Positions 8,475-18,500 of a stretch of 64,000 nucleotides of DNA are shown one piece after another. The stretch comes from Chelativorans alearensis. Lineage in GTDB: Bacteria > Pseudomonadota > Alphaproteobacteria > Rhizobiales > Rhizobiaceae. The notes beneath the pieces were generated by a model. It was not told the origin of the DNA, made no database searches, and saw only the letters and a list, made by a program, of their open reading frames with translations. Position 1 is the stretch's first letter, and the number at the start of each line of letters is the position of its first letter. Both the position numbers and the translations under genes were made by a program. Where the stretch lies: assembly GCF_010993735.1 (NCBI RefSeq), contig NZ_WQNI01000003.1:186001-250000 (forward strand), given 5' to 3'.

Positions 8475-9278
8475 ATGAAAGTTTTGCTTGTCTATGCTCA
8501 TCCCGAACCGCGCTCGCTGAACGGCGCGCTCCGCGACGTCGCCATCAAGGAACTCAAGGCCCAAGGCCACGAAGTACGGATATCGGACCTCTATGCCGAC
8601 GGCTGGAAGTCGCAGGTCGACCGTGCCGACTTTCCCACGCTGGCGCAGGACGAGCGCCTCGTTCCGGCCGGCGCCTCCAAGAAGGCTTTCGAGACCGAAA
8701 CCCTGACCGAAGACGTCAAGGCCGAGATCGAGAAGCTTCTGTGGGCCGATGCCCTGATCCTCCAGTTCCCCATGTGGTGGTTCTCCATGCCGGCGATCCT
8801 CAAGGGCTGGGTCGACCGCGTGTTCGCCTACGGCTTCGCCTATGGCGTCGGCGAGCACAGCGACGTGCGATGGGGCGATCGGTACGGAGACGGCACCCTG
8901 ACGGGCAAACGCGCGATGTTGATCGTGACCGCCGGCGGCTGGGAAGAACACTATGCGCCCCGCGGGATCAACGGGCCTATCGACGACCTCCTGTTCCCGA
9001 TCAATCACGGCATCCTCTATTATCCGGGCTACAATGTCCTGCCGCCGTTCGTGGTCTACAGGGTTGACCGTTTCGATGAGAGTGGGTTGGAGCCTGTTGC
9101 CGAGCGCCTGCGCGAGAGGATGCGCACGCTTTCCACTACCCCACCCATCCCCTACCGGCAGCAGAATGCCGGCGACTATTCGATCCCAAGCATGCAGTTG
9201 CACCCTGAATTGGGCGATCCGGGCGCGACCGGCTTCGCGCTTCATGTGAAGAATGATGGAGGCGCCAATGAACAATGA
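8475..9278 (+). CDS. NAD(P)H-dependent flavoprotein (MdaB/NQO1-like)
   Basis: A 267-residue cytoplasmic flavodoxin-fold oxidoreductase. The N-terminus MKVLLVYAHPEPRSLNGAL is the FMN/FAD phosphate-binding segment. LILQFPMWWFSMPAILKGWV is the family signature, followed by DRVFAYGFAYG, and the TAGGWEEHYAPRGINGPID region shapes the active site. Such enzymes reduce quinones or other electrophiles by two electrons using NAD(P)H. Divergent from a LysR regulator, it is probably induced by a quinone or other reactive substrate. It ends 12 bases before an integrase remnant. Confidence 0.88.
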   Translation: MKVLLVYAHPEPRSLNGALRDVAIKELKAQGHEVRISDLYADGWKSQVDRADFPTLAQDERLVPAGASKKAFETETLTEDVKAEIEKLLWADALILQFPMWWFSMPAILKGWVDRVFAYGFAYGVGEHSDVRWGDRYGDGTLTGKRAMLIVTAGGWEEHYAPRGINGPIDDLLFPINHGILYYPGYNVLPPFVVYRVDRFDESGLEPVAERLRERMRTLSTTPPIPYRQQNAGDYSIPSMQLHPELGDPGATGFALHVKNDGGANEQ

Positions 9279-9290
9279 GCCAAGGCCGCA

Positions 9291-9599
9291 TTGCTTTTTC
9301 CAACTGCCCATGGAGATCGCATGAGCGCAGACGCCGTGCAGCTCATGCTGTCCAAGTACGTGAACGTTGCAGCCGAGACCTGCCGCTCCCTGGGCTCGAA
9401 ACACGTTTCACCGCACACGCTCCGACATAGCGCCGCCATGGAACAATTGGCCGGTGTCGACCTGGCGGTGATTGCGCTTTGGCTTGGCCATCTCGCACTG
9501 AAGGAGGCGGCGTTGGCGAAGGTGACAGCTATGGAGGGACGAGAAGGCCTGCGCTTCAAGCCGGGCGACAAACTGCTGGCATTCTTGAATGCGCTTTGA
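9291..9599 (+). pseudogene. Tyrosine recombinase C-terminal remnant, catalytic Tyr lost
   Basis: The 102-residue frame is the end of a tyrosine recombinase: LFPTAHGDRMSADAVQLML, SPHTLRHSAAMEQLAGVDLA with the HxLRH box, then VIALWLGH. In intact relatives LGH is followed by ~15 residues containing the nucleophilic tyrosine (ESVETTQIYLxA-like) before LALKEAALAK. Here LGH joins LALKEAALAKV directly, so the tyrosine is gone by an in-frame deletion. The N-terminal two thirds are also missing. It cannot be catalytic. Confidence 0.75.
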
Positions 9600-10002
9600 T
9601 TTCTCAATGTCGGTGCCGGGCAGCGACTTGCCCGGCACCGATCCTCCGGCACGGTTTCTTGCGGTGGACTATCCCTCTAGGGACCCAAGGGGCGGCAAGC
9701 TTGAACCATCCTCGACGGGCCAACCATGAAGCGGCCCCAGCGCCGACATCGGAGAGGCCAGAGCCCTAGGCATCAGCTCACGACCCTAGTCGGTCATTTC
9801 CGTTCGTGCGCCATCGCATATAACTGGACATAGGAAAGCAGCCGAAAGCACTCCATATGCTTAAACCTTTCTGAACAATGGCCGCTTCATCGAACCTGAT
9901 CATTCAGATGAGCAAGACGCAGGACTGTCTTTCACCCGGAGAGGTCACTTTTAAGACGAGGTACAATCGGGCTGCTTAAAGGTTGAGCGCTGCGACTGTG
10001 GG
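9600..10002. other. Non-coding interval between two integrase remnants
   Basis: No supportable gene. The only clear structure is the stem-loop at 9610-9641. The rest looks like decayed accessory DNA between two recombinase fragments. Confidence 0.5.
9610..9641. repeat. Perfect 13-bp stem-loop after integrase remnant
   Basis: TCGGTGCCGGGCA (9610-9622) pairs exactly with TGCCCGGCACCGA (9629-9641) around the loop GCGACT. It begins 11 bases after the integrase stop codon. No T-run follows, so it is not a classical intrinsic terminator. It could be a transcript-end structure or a leftover recombination site. Confidence 0.6.
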
Positions 10003-10206
10003 ATGGCTTTCGGGAGGAAGGCTATGCCGATATTGAACAAGAGCCGCATCATCGGTCCAAAGCCGCCATTGAAGCCGAAAGAGGTCTGGGCCAAGAAGAC
10101 AGGCAACTTGCGCGCCGCCCAACTTCTGCTCAGCCACAAGAAGCTGGAGAGCAGGTCGCGCAACCGGTGGAGGCGCAGGGTTTCAAGAGATATAGCCTTA
10201 GAGTGA
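10003..10206 (+). pseudogene. Second tyrosine recombinase remnant, internally deleted
   Basis: The frame joins the N-terminal GPKPPLKPKEVWA motif of a ~200-residue phage-type integrase directly to its C-terminal KTGNLRAAQLLLSHKKLES motif (GNLRAVQLLLGHTKLEST in relatives). The whole middle, including the first catalytic arginine region, is missing. After KLES the frame is shifted, so the usual tyrosine-bearing VRYLG segment is lost (RSRNRWRRR instead). This family differs from the remnant at 9291. Confidence 0.7.
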
Positions 10207-10238
10207 GCGGCAGGCTTAACTGACAATTTGCCCGGGAG

Positions 10239-10550
10239 TCACAGAGGTGGCCGGGAATCGATACGCGATAGGGCCGCCTGCTTTTCCCGTAGCGTCTCTT
10301 CAAGCTCGCAGGCCAGCCTTTCGATTATATCACGCAACTCGGCGCTTCTGGCCGCACGTATCGACGGTGAAAGCTGATCGACCCTCGACAGCGCGGCCTC
10401 AGCCTCAGCGAATTCCTCGCACATGTCGCGAAAGGTCTTATCCACTGCGATCGTTCGGCGGATCGTCAGTTCGAGTTCTGGAGATCGGCGGACCGCCGCC
10501 GATAGCGCTGCTCGCACAGTTGTAACCCTGTTCTCCATCACGTGACCCAC
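10239..10550 (-). CDS. Small helical hypothetical protein
   Basis: A predicted 103-residue protein, highly charged and probably all-helical (FRDMCEEFAEAEAALSRVDQ, LRDIIERLACELEETLREKQ), possibly a coiled coil. I do not recognise a family, though short proteins of this look are common in rhizobial plasmids and islands. The start may be ATG 10550 or ATG 10538. It is divergent from the TPR regulator gene at 10680, and the two share a ~130-bp promoter region. Confidence 0.5.
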   Translation of the reverse strand: MGHVMENRVTTVRAALSAAVRRSPELELTIRRTIAVDKTFRDMCEEFAEAEAALSRVDQLSPSIRAARSAELRDIIERLACELEETLREKQAALSRIDSRPPL

Positions 10551-10679
10551 CCCCGCGGGAGGCTACCCACAAACCCGTTGCCGGTACAAGAACCGGAATG
10601 CTACTTACAGGACGACTGCATCGTTGCGGCGAATCGATAGCAGTATTCAGGCAAGTGGCGGTTGGACGGGGCAATTTGC

Positions 10680-12374
10680 GTGGAATTGAACGCACGTGAA
10701 CGGGCGGATTTCTCCATTGAGGACTGCAGAGATCAACTCGCGCGTATTCTCAGCAGTGCGGACTTTCGTGCAACCGATCGCGAACATCGGTTCCTCAGCT
10801 ATGTCGTGGACGAAACTCTGGCGGGGCGCAGCGATCGCATCAAGGCCTATTCGATAGCGGTGGAGGTGTTCGAGCGTGACGCTTCGTTCGATCCGCAGGC
10901 AGATCCGATTGTGCGCATTGCAGCCGGCCACCTTCGCAGATCGCTCGAGCGGTATTACCTGACAGCAGGTCAGGCCGACCCCATTCTCATCGACATCCCG
11001 AAGGGTGGATATGTTGCCACCTTCTCACCGCGGGACACAGCGAGCCCGGCAACGGAAGAACCTGCCTCCGCGACCGCATCCAAGCTTTTGCGGCCACGCC
11101 CACTGAGCAAGCCTCGGCTCATAGCAGCAGTCGCCATGCTGGCCGCTGCTGCCATCGTATTGGTCATATGGTCCTATTCTTTCCGGCTTTCTCCGAGCAA
11201 GCCGGAAATCCCCCGTTTGTTGGTCGAGTGGTTCGACGACATGGATGGATCGGACAAATCTGCGGCCCTGGCCCGTGGGCTTACCCAGGAGGTCATAAGC
11301 CAGCTCTCCAAATTCAGGGACATTGTCGTGATTCAACCGTTCGGCCAGATGGGACCGGACGTACGCTACGTGGTCGCTGGAAGCGTGGATATGTCTGCCG
11401 ACGCCTTCCGGTTTCGGGTTCGCATGTTCAATCGCGCGGACGGATCGGTGCTCTGGGCGCACAGCTATGATGGTACGACAACAGTCCCCGATCTTCTGAA
11501 GGTTCAAGCCGATATCGCCGCCAACGTAGCGACAAGCCTAGCCCAGGCGTATGGCGCAGTATTCGAGGCGGGCGCCAAGCGCGTTGTCCCCGACGCTCCC
11601 GACGACCGGGCCGCATATTTCTGCACGCTTTCCTATTATTCATATCGAGCCGGCTTCGATCCCGAAACGCTTCCGTCCGTCCGTTCTTGTCTCGAGAAGG
11701 CTGTGGAGCGCTTTCCTGGATACGCAACCGCCTGGGCACTTCTATCGCTGATCTACATTGACGAAGTCCGGTTCCATTATCCGTTCGATCCGGTGAGGTC
11801 GGCGTCGTTGATGAACCGCGCCCATTCTGCTGCCCGCCGCGCTGTGGAATTGGAGCCGACCAACGTCCGGGCCCTCCAGGCACAGATGCTCGCTCTCTAT
11901 TTCAAGGGTGAAATCGATGCGGCCATGCGAGTGGGGCGCCGCGGCATGACCATCAACCCCAACGACACCGTATTTTTGGGTGAGTATGGGTATCGGCTGG
12001 CACTGGCCGGAAATTGGGCGGAAGGGTGCCCATTGGTCGCAGAAGCGCGTGAACGCAACCCAGGGCCTCTTGCCTATTATGAGGTGGGAATGGCCATGTG
12101 CGCCTATTTCAGCGGTGACATTCAGCAGGCGGTCATGTGGATCAAAAAAGCCAATGTTCCAGGCAATGCGCTTTATCGTTTGATTGCCGCCGCGATCTTT
12201 GCCGAAGGCGGCTTTGTGGCGGACGCCGAACGCGAGCGTGCCTGGCTCGTGGAACATGAGCCAGGCCTTGTAACTAACGTTCGAAAAGAGACATTGTTGC
12301 GGTTTGGCCACTCGGAAGATGCCAAGATATTTCTCGACTCACTCAAGAAAGCAGGATTGGAATTCTCTGATTGA
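10680..12374 (+). CDS. Membrane-anchored TPR regulator-like protein (CadC/CyaB-like)
   Basis: About 564 residues. The N-terminal ~85 residues (CRDQLARILSSADFRATDRE, RFLSYVVDETLAGRSDRIKA, PIVRIAAGHLRRSLERYYL) form the domain typical of a rhizobial group often annotated as adenylate-cyclase-like or TolB/TPR proteins, probably DNA-binding or regulatory. One transmembrane helix follows near residue 150 (LIAAVAMLAAAAIVLVIWSY), then a TolB-N-like stretch (LARGLTQEVISQLSKFRDIV, VRYVVAGSV) and TPR-like helices to the end. No cyclase catalytic domain is present. The start is uncertain: GTG 10680 (used here, with GGACGGGG upstream) or TTG 10662. It lies 162 bp upstream of the giant autotransporter and may control it. 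Confidence 0.75.
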   Translation: MELNARERADFSIEDCRDQLARILSSADFRATDREHRFLSYVVDETLAGRSDRIKAYSIAVEVFERDASFDPQADPIVRIAAGHLRRSLERYYLTAGQADPILIDIPKGGYVATFSPRDTASPATEEPASATASKLLRPRPLSKPRLIAAVAMLAAAAIVLVIWSYSFRLSPSKPEIPRLLVEWFDDMDGSDKSAALARGLTQEVISQLSKFRDIVVIQPFGQMGPDVRYVVAGSVDMSADAFRFRVRMFNRADGSVLWAHSYDGTTTVPDLLKVQADIAANVATSLAQAYGAVFEAGAKRVVPDAPDDRAAYFCTLSYYSYRAGFDPETLPSVRSCLEKAVERFPGYATAWALLSLIYIDEVRFHYPFDPVRSASLMNRAHSAARRAVELEPTNVRALQAQMLALYFKGEIDAAMRVGRRGMTINPNDTVFLGEYGYRLALAGNWAEGCPLVAEARERNPGPLAYYEVGMAMCAYFSGDIQQAVMWIKKANVPGNALYRLIAAAIFAEGGFVADAERERAWLVEHEPGLVTNVRKETLLRFGHSEDAKIFLDSLKKAGLEFSD

Positions 12375-12434
12375 CGCCATTAACGCACTCGCATTCATGT
12401 TCAATACAGTAAATTACCTTCCCCTGCCATAAGG

Positions 12435-12460
12435 ATTCCACAAGAAGAATTATGTGGAAT
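12435..12460. promoter_or_regulatory. Palindrome upstream of the giant autotransporter
   Basis: ATTCCACA (12435-12442) and TGTGGAAT (12453-12460) are perfect 8-bp inverted arms separated by 10 bases, about one helical turn. It lies 60 bp after the TPR regulator stop and 76 bp before the autotransporter start. The AT-rich bases after it could also make it a weak terminator. An operator is favoured by the arm spacing. Confidence 0.5.
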
Positions 12461-12536
12461 TTATTGGGCAATGCTGGTCGGGGTTAACGAATATTTCCTC
12501 GGGTGCCCATCGTGCGGCGTATGATGCGGAGGGGGC

Positions 12537-15500
12537 ATGCGACAGGATTTGGTCATCCAAACTTGTGGCCGTCTGACATTTTCAGGACCATCGCTTAGAT
12601 CAAGACGTGTCGTGAGTCGTCGCTCGCGCACGGCACGCGGCGGGCGCATGACGAAATGGAAGGGGGAAGCCGCCAGCTACGCCCCGCAAGTCTTCGGCGT
12701 ATTCTCGAGCGTCGCCCGCCAGGCGACTGCCCGAATTCTGTCATTAGCGCTATTGATCGGGTTTGCCGCGACCGCCGCCCCGGCAGCGGACAGGTACTGG
12801 GACGTCAACAACACGGCGGTCGGCCACGGCGGTACAGGCACCTGGAACACGACGGACGATGTCTGGAGCACCAATGATGATGGTGTGAGCGGCCCCTACA
12901 GCGCCTGGGACAACGGAGCATTCGATGACGCCTTTTTCGGCGGCACCGCCGGCACCGTCACCCTCGGCGTGCCGATCACCGTTCACAACATGACGTTCCA
13001 GACCGGCGGCTACACCATCACCGGCGGGACCTTGACCTTGGACGGGATCGCCCCGACCATTTCGGTTACCACCGGAACCAGCATCACTGAATCCGTCATC
13101 AACAGCACCAGCGGGCTCATCAAGGCTGGCGGCGGCGGCCTGCGCCTGGACGGCATCAACACCTTCAACGGTGGGATCGATATCGATGGCGGCACACTGC
13201 ACTTGAATGCCGCCAACAACTTCGTCGGTGACGTCAATATCAATAGTGGCCGGCTGATCGTCAACGGCGACACGGGTCTCGGCGACGCCGGCAACATGAT
13301 CAATATGGCGTCCGGAACACGGCTGGACGCCGGCACGACCGGCGGCGACCTGGCGGGTCGCACGGTGTCGATCAGCGGGGGAACCATCGTTATTGCTGGC
13401 GCCGGGGTCGGCAGCGCCTATTTCACCGGCGACGGCGGCGTCACCGCCAGCAACTCGGTCGCCATGACCAACGATGCCAATGACTACACGGGCCGAACGT
13501 CTTTCACAGGGAGCGGCGTATCCAGTTTCACTTCGATCGGCGATCTGGGAGTGGCAAGCTCTTTGGGGGCACCCACCACGGTTGCCGATGGCACCATCTT
13601 CTTCGGTAATTCAAATCAGACCAATAACACCCTCATATACGTTGGCGATGGCGACAGCTCCAATCGCAACTGGCAGATAAATCCCGGCTCCGGTCCCGGA
13701 GGTATCCGGCCGCAGCTCCGCAACGGCGGCGCTGGCACGCTCATACTGACCGGCGATATCGCCCTGGGCGGCGGCTCGGGCAACGGTCCCCAGTTCTACG
13801 CACAATCTGCCGATCTGGAGCTGCTGGGCGTGATCAGCAGCAATAACGGCCGCCCGGTCACGTTTCTCGCGGATTCGGGACGTACCGTGACCCTTGGGAC
13901 CGCCAGCACATTCTCTGGCACTGCGACCATCGGCGGTGGAACAGGCGGTGGAACGGTTCAAGCCAGCACCATCGCAGATATCGGTGTCGCCAGCTCGCTG
14001 GGCGCAGGCTCCGGTATATCCATCGGCGGAAACGACACCCTGAGCTATACGGGCGCGGGCGCCAGCAGCAACCGCAGCTGGTCGCTTAACAACGGCACGC
14101 TGGCCAATGATGGCGGCGGCGCGCTCGCGTTGAGTGGGGACATGACCATCGGCAACACCGCCACCCTGGGCGGCAGCTTTACCGGCGCCGACAACGTGTT
14201 TTCCGGCGTGATCTCGAGCGGAGGCAACCTTCGCAGCAGCGGCGACGCCACTTGGGTGCTCAGCGGCGCCAACACCTATACCGGCGACACCGTCGTCGAC
14301 AGCGGGGTGCTGCGCGCTGGTACCGCAAGCGCCTTCGGCGGCTCGACGGATTTCGTGGTCAACGGCGGCACGCTGGACATGAACAGCTTCGACCGCACGC
14401 TCACCACCCTCTCCGGCACCGGCGGCACCTTGGACTTGGGGAGCGCCATTCTCACCATCGAGGCCGAGTCCGGCACCACCGCCACCTATGGCGGCAACAT
14501 AGCCGGCAGTGGCGGCCTCACCAAACTGGGTGCCAGCGAGCAGACCCTGACCGGCGCCAACACCTATACCGGCGACACCACCATCGGCGGCGGGACACTG
14601 AATCTGGACTTCAGCGCCGCGGGAGCGCCGACCAGCGACATCATCGGCAGCGCTTCCACCCTCAACATGGGTGGCGGCATCCTGAATGTGATCGGCGCGG
14701 ACGGCGCCGCCAACATTCAGACCTTCGACGGTCTCAACATCACCGCCGGCAACAACATCATCGATGCAAGCTCGGGAACCGGCGGCACGATGACACTCAA
14801 TCTCGGCGCCATCAGCCGCACCGGTGGCCTCATTGACTTCAACCTGCCGGACAGCGGCAACATCACGACCACCAATGTGTTGCTCGGCGGCTGGGCCACC
14901 GTCAACGGCACGGACTACGCCAAGGTAGAGGAGGGCAACATTCTCGCCTTCGAGGAGAGCGACTACACCGACAAGGACAACGCCGCCAACTGGCTGGACG
15001 GCGAATTCATCACAGATGTCGACGGGTTTTTCGGCACGGTGAGCGGCAGCAAACAACTCGGCGGCCTGCGCTACACCCAGCCGATCTCCACCACCGTGAC
15101 CGTCGATCCCGGCGAGACGCTAGGCATCGACGGCCCGATCATCGGCTCTCCCTCGGTGGAGGATTTCGATCAGCTGATCATCGGCGGCATGCTAACCGGC
15201 GCTACCGGCGGTGACCTGGGCATCCGGCAGAACAGCGAGGGCAACTTCACCATCGCATCCCAGATCGTCGATAATGGCGGCACGACCGGCTTCATCAAGG
15301 CCGGTACGGGGCTTGTGACGCTGACGAATGCTAGCAACAGCTATACCGGGGCGACACAGGTCGTGCAGGGTACTCTCTCTGTCGGTAATATCGGTGATGG
15401 TGGTTTGGCCAGCGGCATTGGCGCTTCCTCCGCCGTTTCGTCCAACCTGGTTCTGGAAGGCGGAACTCTGCGATATACCGGCGGCACAACCAGCAGTGAC

Positions 15501-18500
15501 CGTGGCTTCACCATCGTCAAGTCCGGTGACATCCTTGGTGCCGGGATCGAAGTCACCGATGCCGACGCCAACCTGACTTTTTCGGGGCTGGTCACCAGCC
15601 CCGACGACGCCAACTTCACCAAGAGCGGCCCTGGCACGCTGACCCTGGCAAATGACGCCAACGACTATACCGGCACCACCACCGTCACCGGCGGTATGTT
15701 GGGGGTTGCGATGCTCGCCAATGGAGGCGAGGTCAGCAGCATCGGACGGTCCGGGAACGGTTCCGCCAATCTGGTGCTCGACGGTGGCGGCCTGCAATAC
15801 ACCAGCGGCACCGTCACCACGGACCGCGGGTTCACGCTGGGAACCAATGACGGAACCGTCGACGTGACCGATGCGGGCACCACCCTGACTTTCAGCGGGG
15901 ACGTTGACGGTCCCGGCGGGACCCTGATCAAAGAGGGCGACGGCACCCTGGTGTTGTCCGGTAACACCAACTATACCGGCGGCAATACCGTCAACGGTGG
16001 TGTGCTGCGTGCCGGTGGGGAGAACACGCTTGGCGCCTTTACCAACGTCGGGCCCACGACCCTGGCCGATGTCGCCGGCGTTACCCTCGACCTTAATGAT
16101 TTCGACAATCTTATCGGCCCCCTCAACGGCGGCGGTGTCAATGGCGGCAACGTCACGCTTGGCTCCGGCACTCTGCGTATCCATCGCGGCAACGGCGACT
16201 ATTCGGGCGTCATCAGCGGCACCGGCGGCGTCTGGCGCACCGGCGGCGGCACCCAGACCTTCAACGGTTGCAACAACACCTACACCGGACCCACCGTACT
16301 GCAGGGCGGCAACCTGACCACTGACTGTCTGCAGGATGGCGGCGCGACCAGCGGCATCGGCGCCTCCACCGCCGACCCGTCCAATCTGGAATTCATCGGC
16401 GCGGTGCTGACTTACACCGGGGGCAGCATCGCCATCGACCGCGGTTTCCAATTAACATCCACTGGCGCCATCAACGTGAACAATGCCGCCACGACGCTGG
16501 AGTTCGAGGGGCCGGTCATCGGCGCCGGCCTGATGCGCAAGGATGGCCCCGGCACCCTGGTGCTGTCGGGCACCAACACCTACACCGGCGATACCCAAGT
16601 GACCGGCGGCGTGCTCCGCGCGGCGGCGACCGACGCGTTCGGCCCGCAGGGTCATATGATCCTGAACAACACCGCCGGCGTGCTTCTGGACCTGGATGGC
16701 TACGATACGCGAGTAGGGAGCCTCCTGGGTGGTGGCGCCAATGGCGGCAATATCGACCTGGGTAGCGCCACGATGACAATCTACGGCACCCAGAACTTTC
16801 AGTATGCCGGCGCTATCACGGGTACCGGCAATCTGGTCATGGACGGCAACCATGACCTAAGGCAGCAATGGCTCACTGGCTGCAACAGCGACTACACCGG
16901 CAGCACCACCATCAACCGCGGCATTCTCTACGTACAGTGCCTGGATGATGGCGGTGAGAACAGTTCGATCGGTGCTTCCAGTGCTGATGCTGCCAATCTG
17001 GTGCTCGACGGTGGCACGCTGCGCTACATCGGCACAGGGGATAGCACGAATAGGCAATTCATCCTCGGCGAGAACGGCGGCGCGCTGGATGCTTCGGGCA
17101 GCGGCGCCATTGCCTTTACCAGTACCGCGCCGGTGACGCTCTCGGGCACCAACGCCGCACGTACACTGACGCTGACCGGCGACAATACCGGCACCGACAT
17201 CTTCTCCGCTGAGCTCAACGACAACGGCACCGGCGCGACCTCGCTCACCAAGACTGGCGACGGTCTCTGGCGCCTGACCAACGCCAACAGCACCTATACC
17301 GGCGTCACCACCATCAGCGGCGGCGTTCTCGAGATCGACCAGATGGCCGATGGCGGCCTGCCCAGCAGCATCGGCGCCTCCTCCAACGACGCCGCCAATC
17401 TGGTGATCGGCAACGGCTCCACCCTGCGCTACACCGGCGCCGGCGACACCTCCGACCGTCAATTCACCCTGGATGAGGGCGTCACCTTTATAGAATCCTC
17501 CGGCACCGGCGCCCTGCAGTTCACCAATACCGGCCCTGTGGCCCTCACCGGCACCGACACGCCTCGTACCATCGCGCTGGGCGGCACCAACACCGGCGAC
17601 AACACCATGGGCGGCGCCATCGGCGATAACGGCGCCGGTGCCACGACGCTCGCCAAGAACGATTCCGGCACCTGGGTGCTTACCGGCAACAACACCTTCA
17701 CTGGCAACACCGTCATCAATGACGGCAACCTGGTGATCGGCAATGGCGGCACCACCGGCAACGCCGGCGCCGGCAACGTGATCGTGGACTCCCCCACCTC
17801 CACCCTATCGCTGAACCGCAGCGACACCTTCACCTTCGACGGCACGCTGAGTGGCCCCGGCACCCTGGCGCAGATCGGTACGGGCACAAGCGTGCTGACC
17901 TCGCCGGACAACAGCATCGGCGCCACCACCATCAGCGCCGGCATCCTCCAGGTGGATGGCGGCCTGGAAACACCCACCATCGCCATGACCGGCAGCTCCA
18001 CCATGACCGTTGGCGGCACGGTTCAAGCTGCCGGTCCGACCCAGGTGGCGATCAACGGTGATGCCGGCGACAGCACAATCAACATAAATGCCGGCGGCAT
18101 TCTCAGGGCCGCAGGCGATCTGGGCAGCGGCAGCGATGTAGTGAGCGTGGCGGGTCTGATCGACTCAGGCGTCGGCCCACTGGCACTCGGCACCGGCGAC
18201 GATACGCTCATCCTGAACGACAGTGCCGTGATAAGCGGCGGGGGGATCGAGGCCGGTGCCGGCACAGACACCCTTGAGGTGAACAACGCTCTGCCTCTGA
18301 CCCTCGACGGGGCAAGCGTCGGTGGCTTCGAAACCCTGACCAAAGACAATACCGGCACACTGACTCTGACCGGCGACCATTCCTATAGTGACGGTACGAC
18401 CATCTCGGATGGCGCTGTGCAAATCGGCAATGGCGGCACCTCCGGCTCGCTCTCAAGCGACGTGCTCAACAAAGGCACGCTCGCCTTCAACCGTTCCGAT

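Noticed and set aside
13611-15056. 481-codon open frame antisense to the autotransporter (and similar ones at 15192-16451, 18525-19322, 19983-21149)
   Set aside because: They mirror the repetitive GC-rich coding strand, give Gly/Ala/Val-rich low-information proteins, and have no ribosome sites or recognisable motifs.
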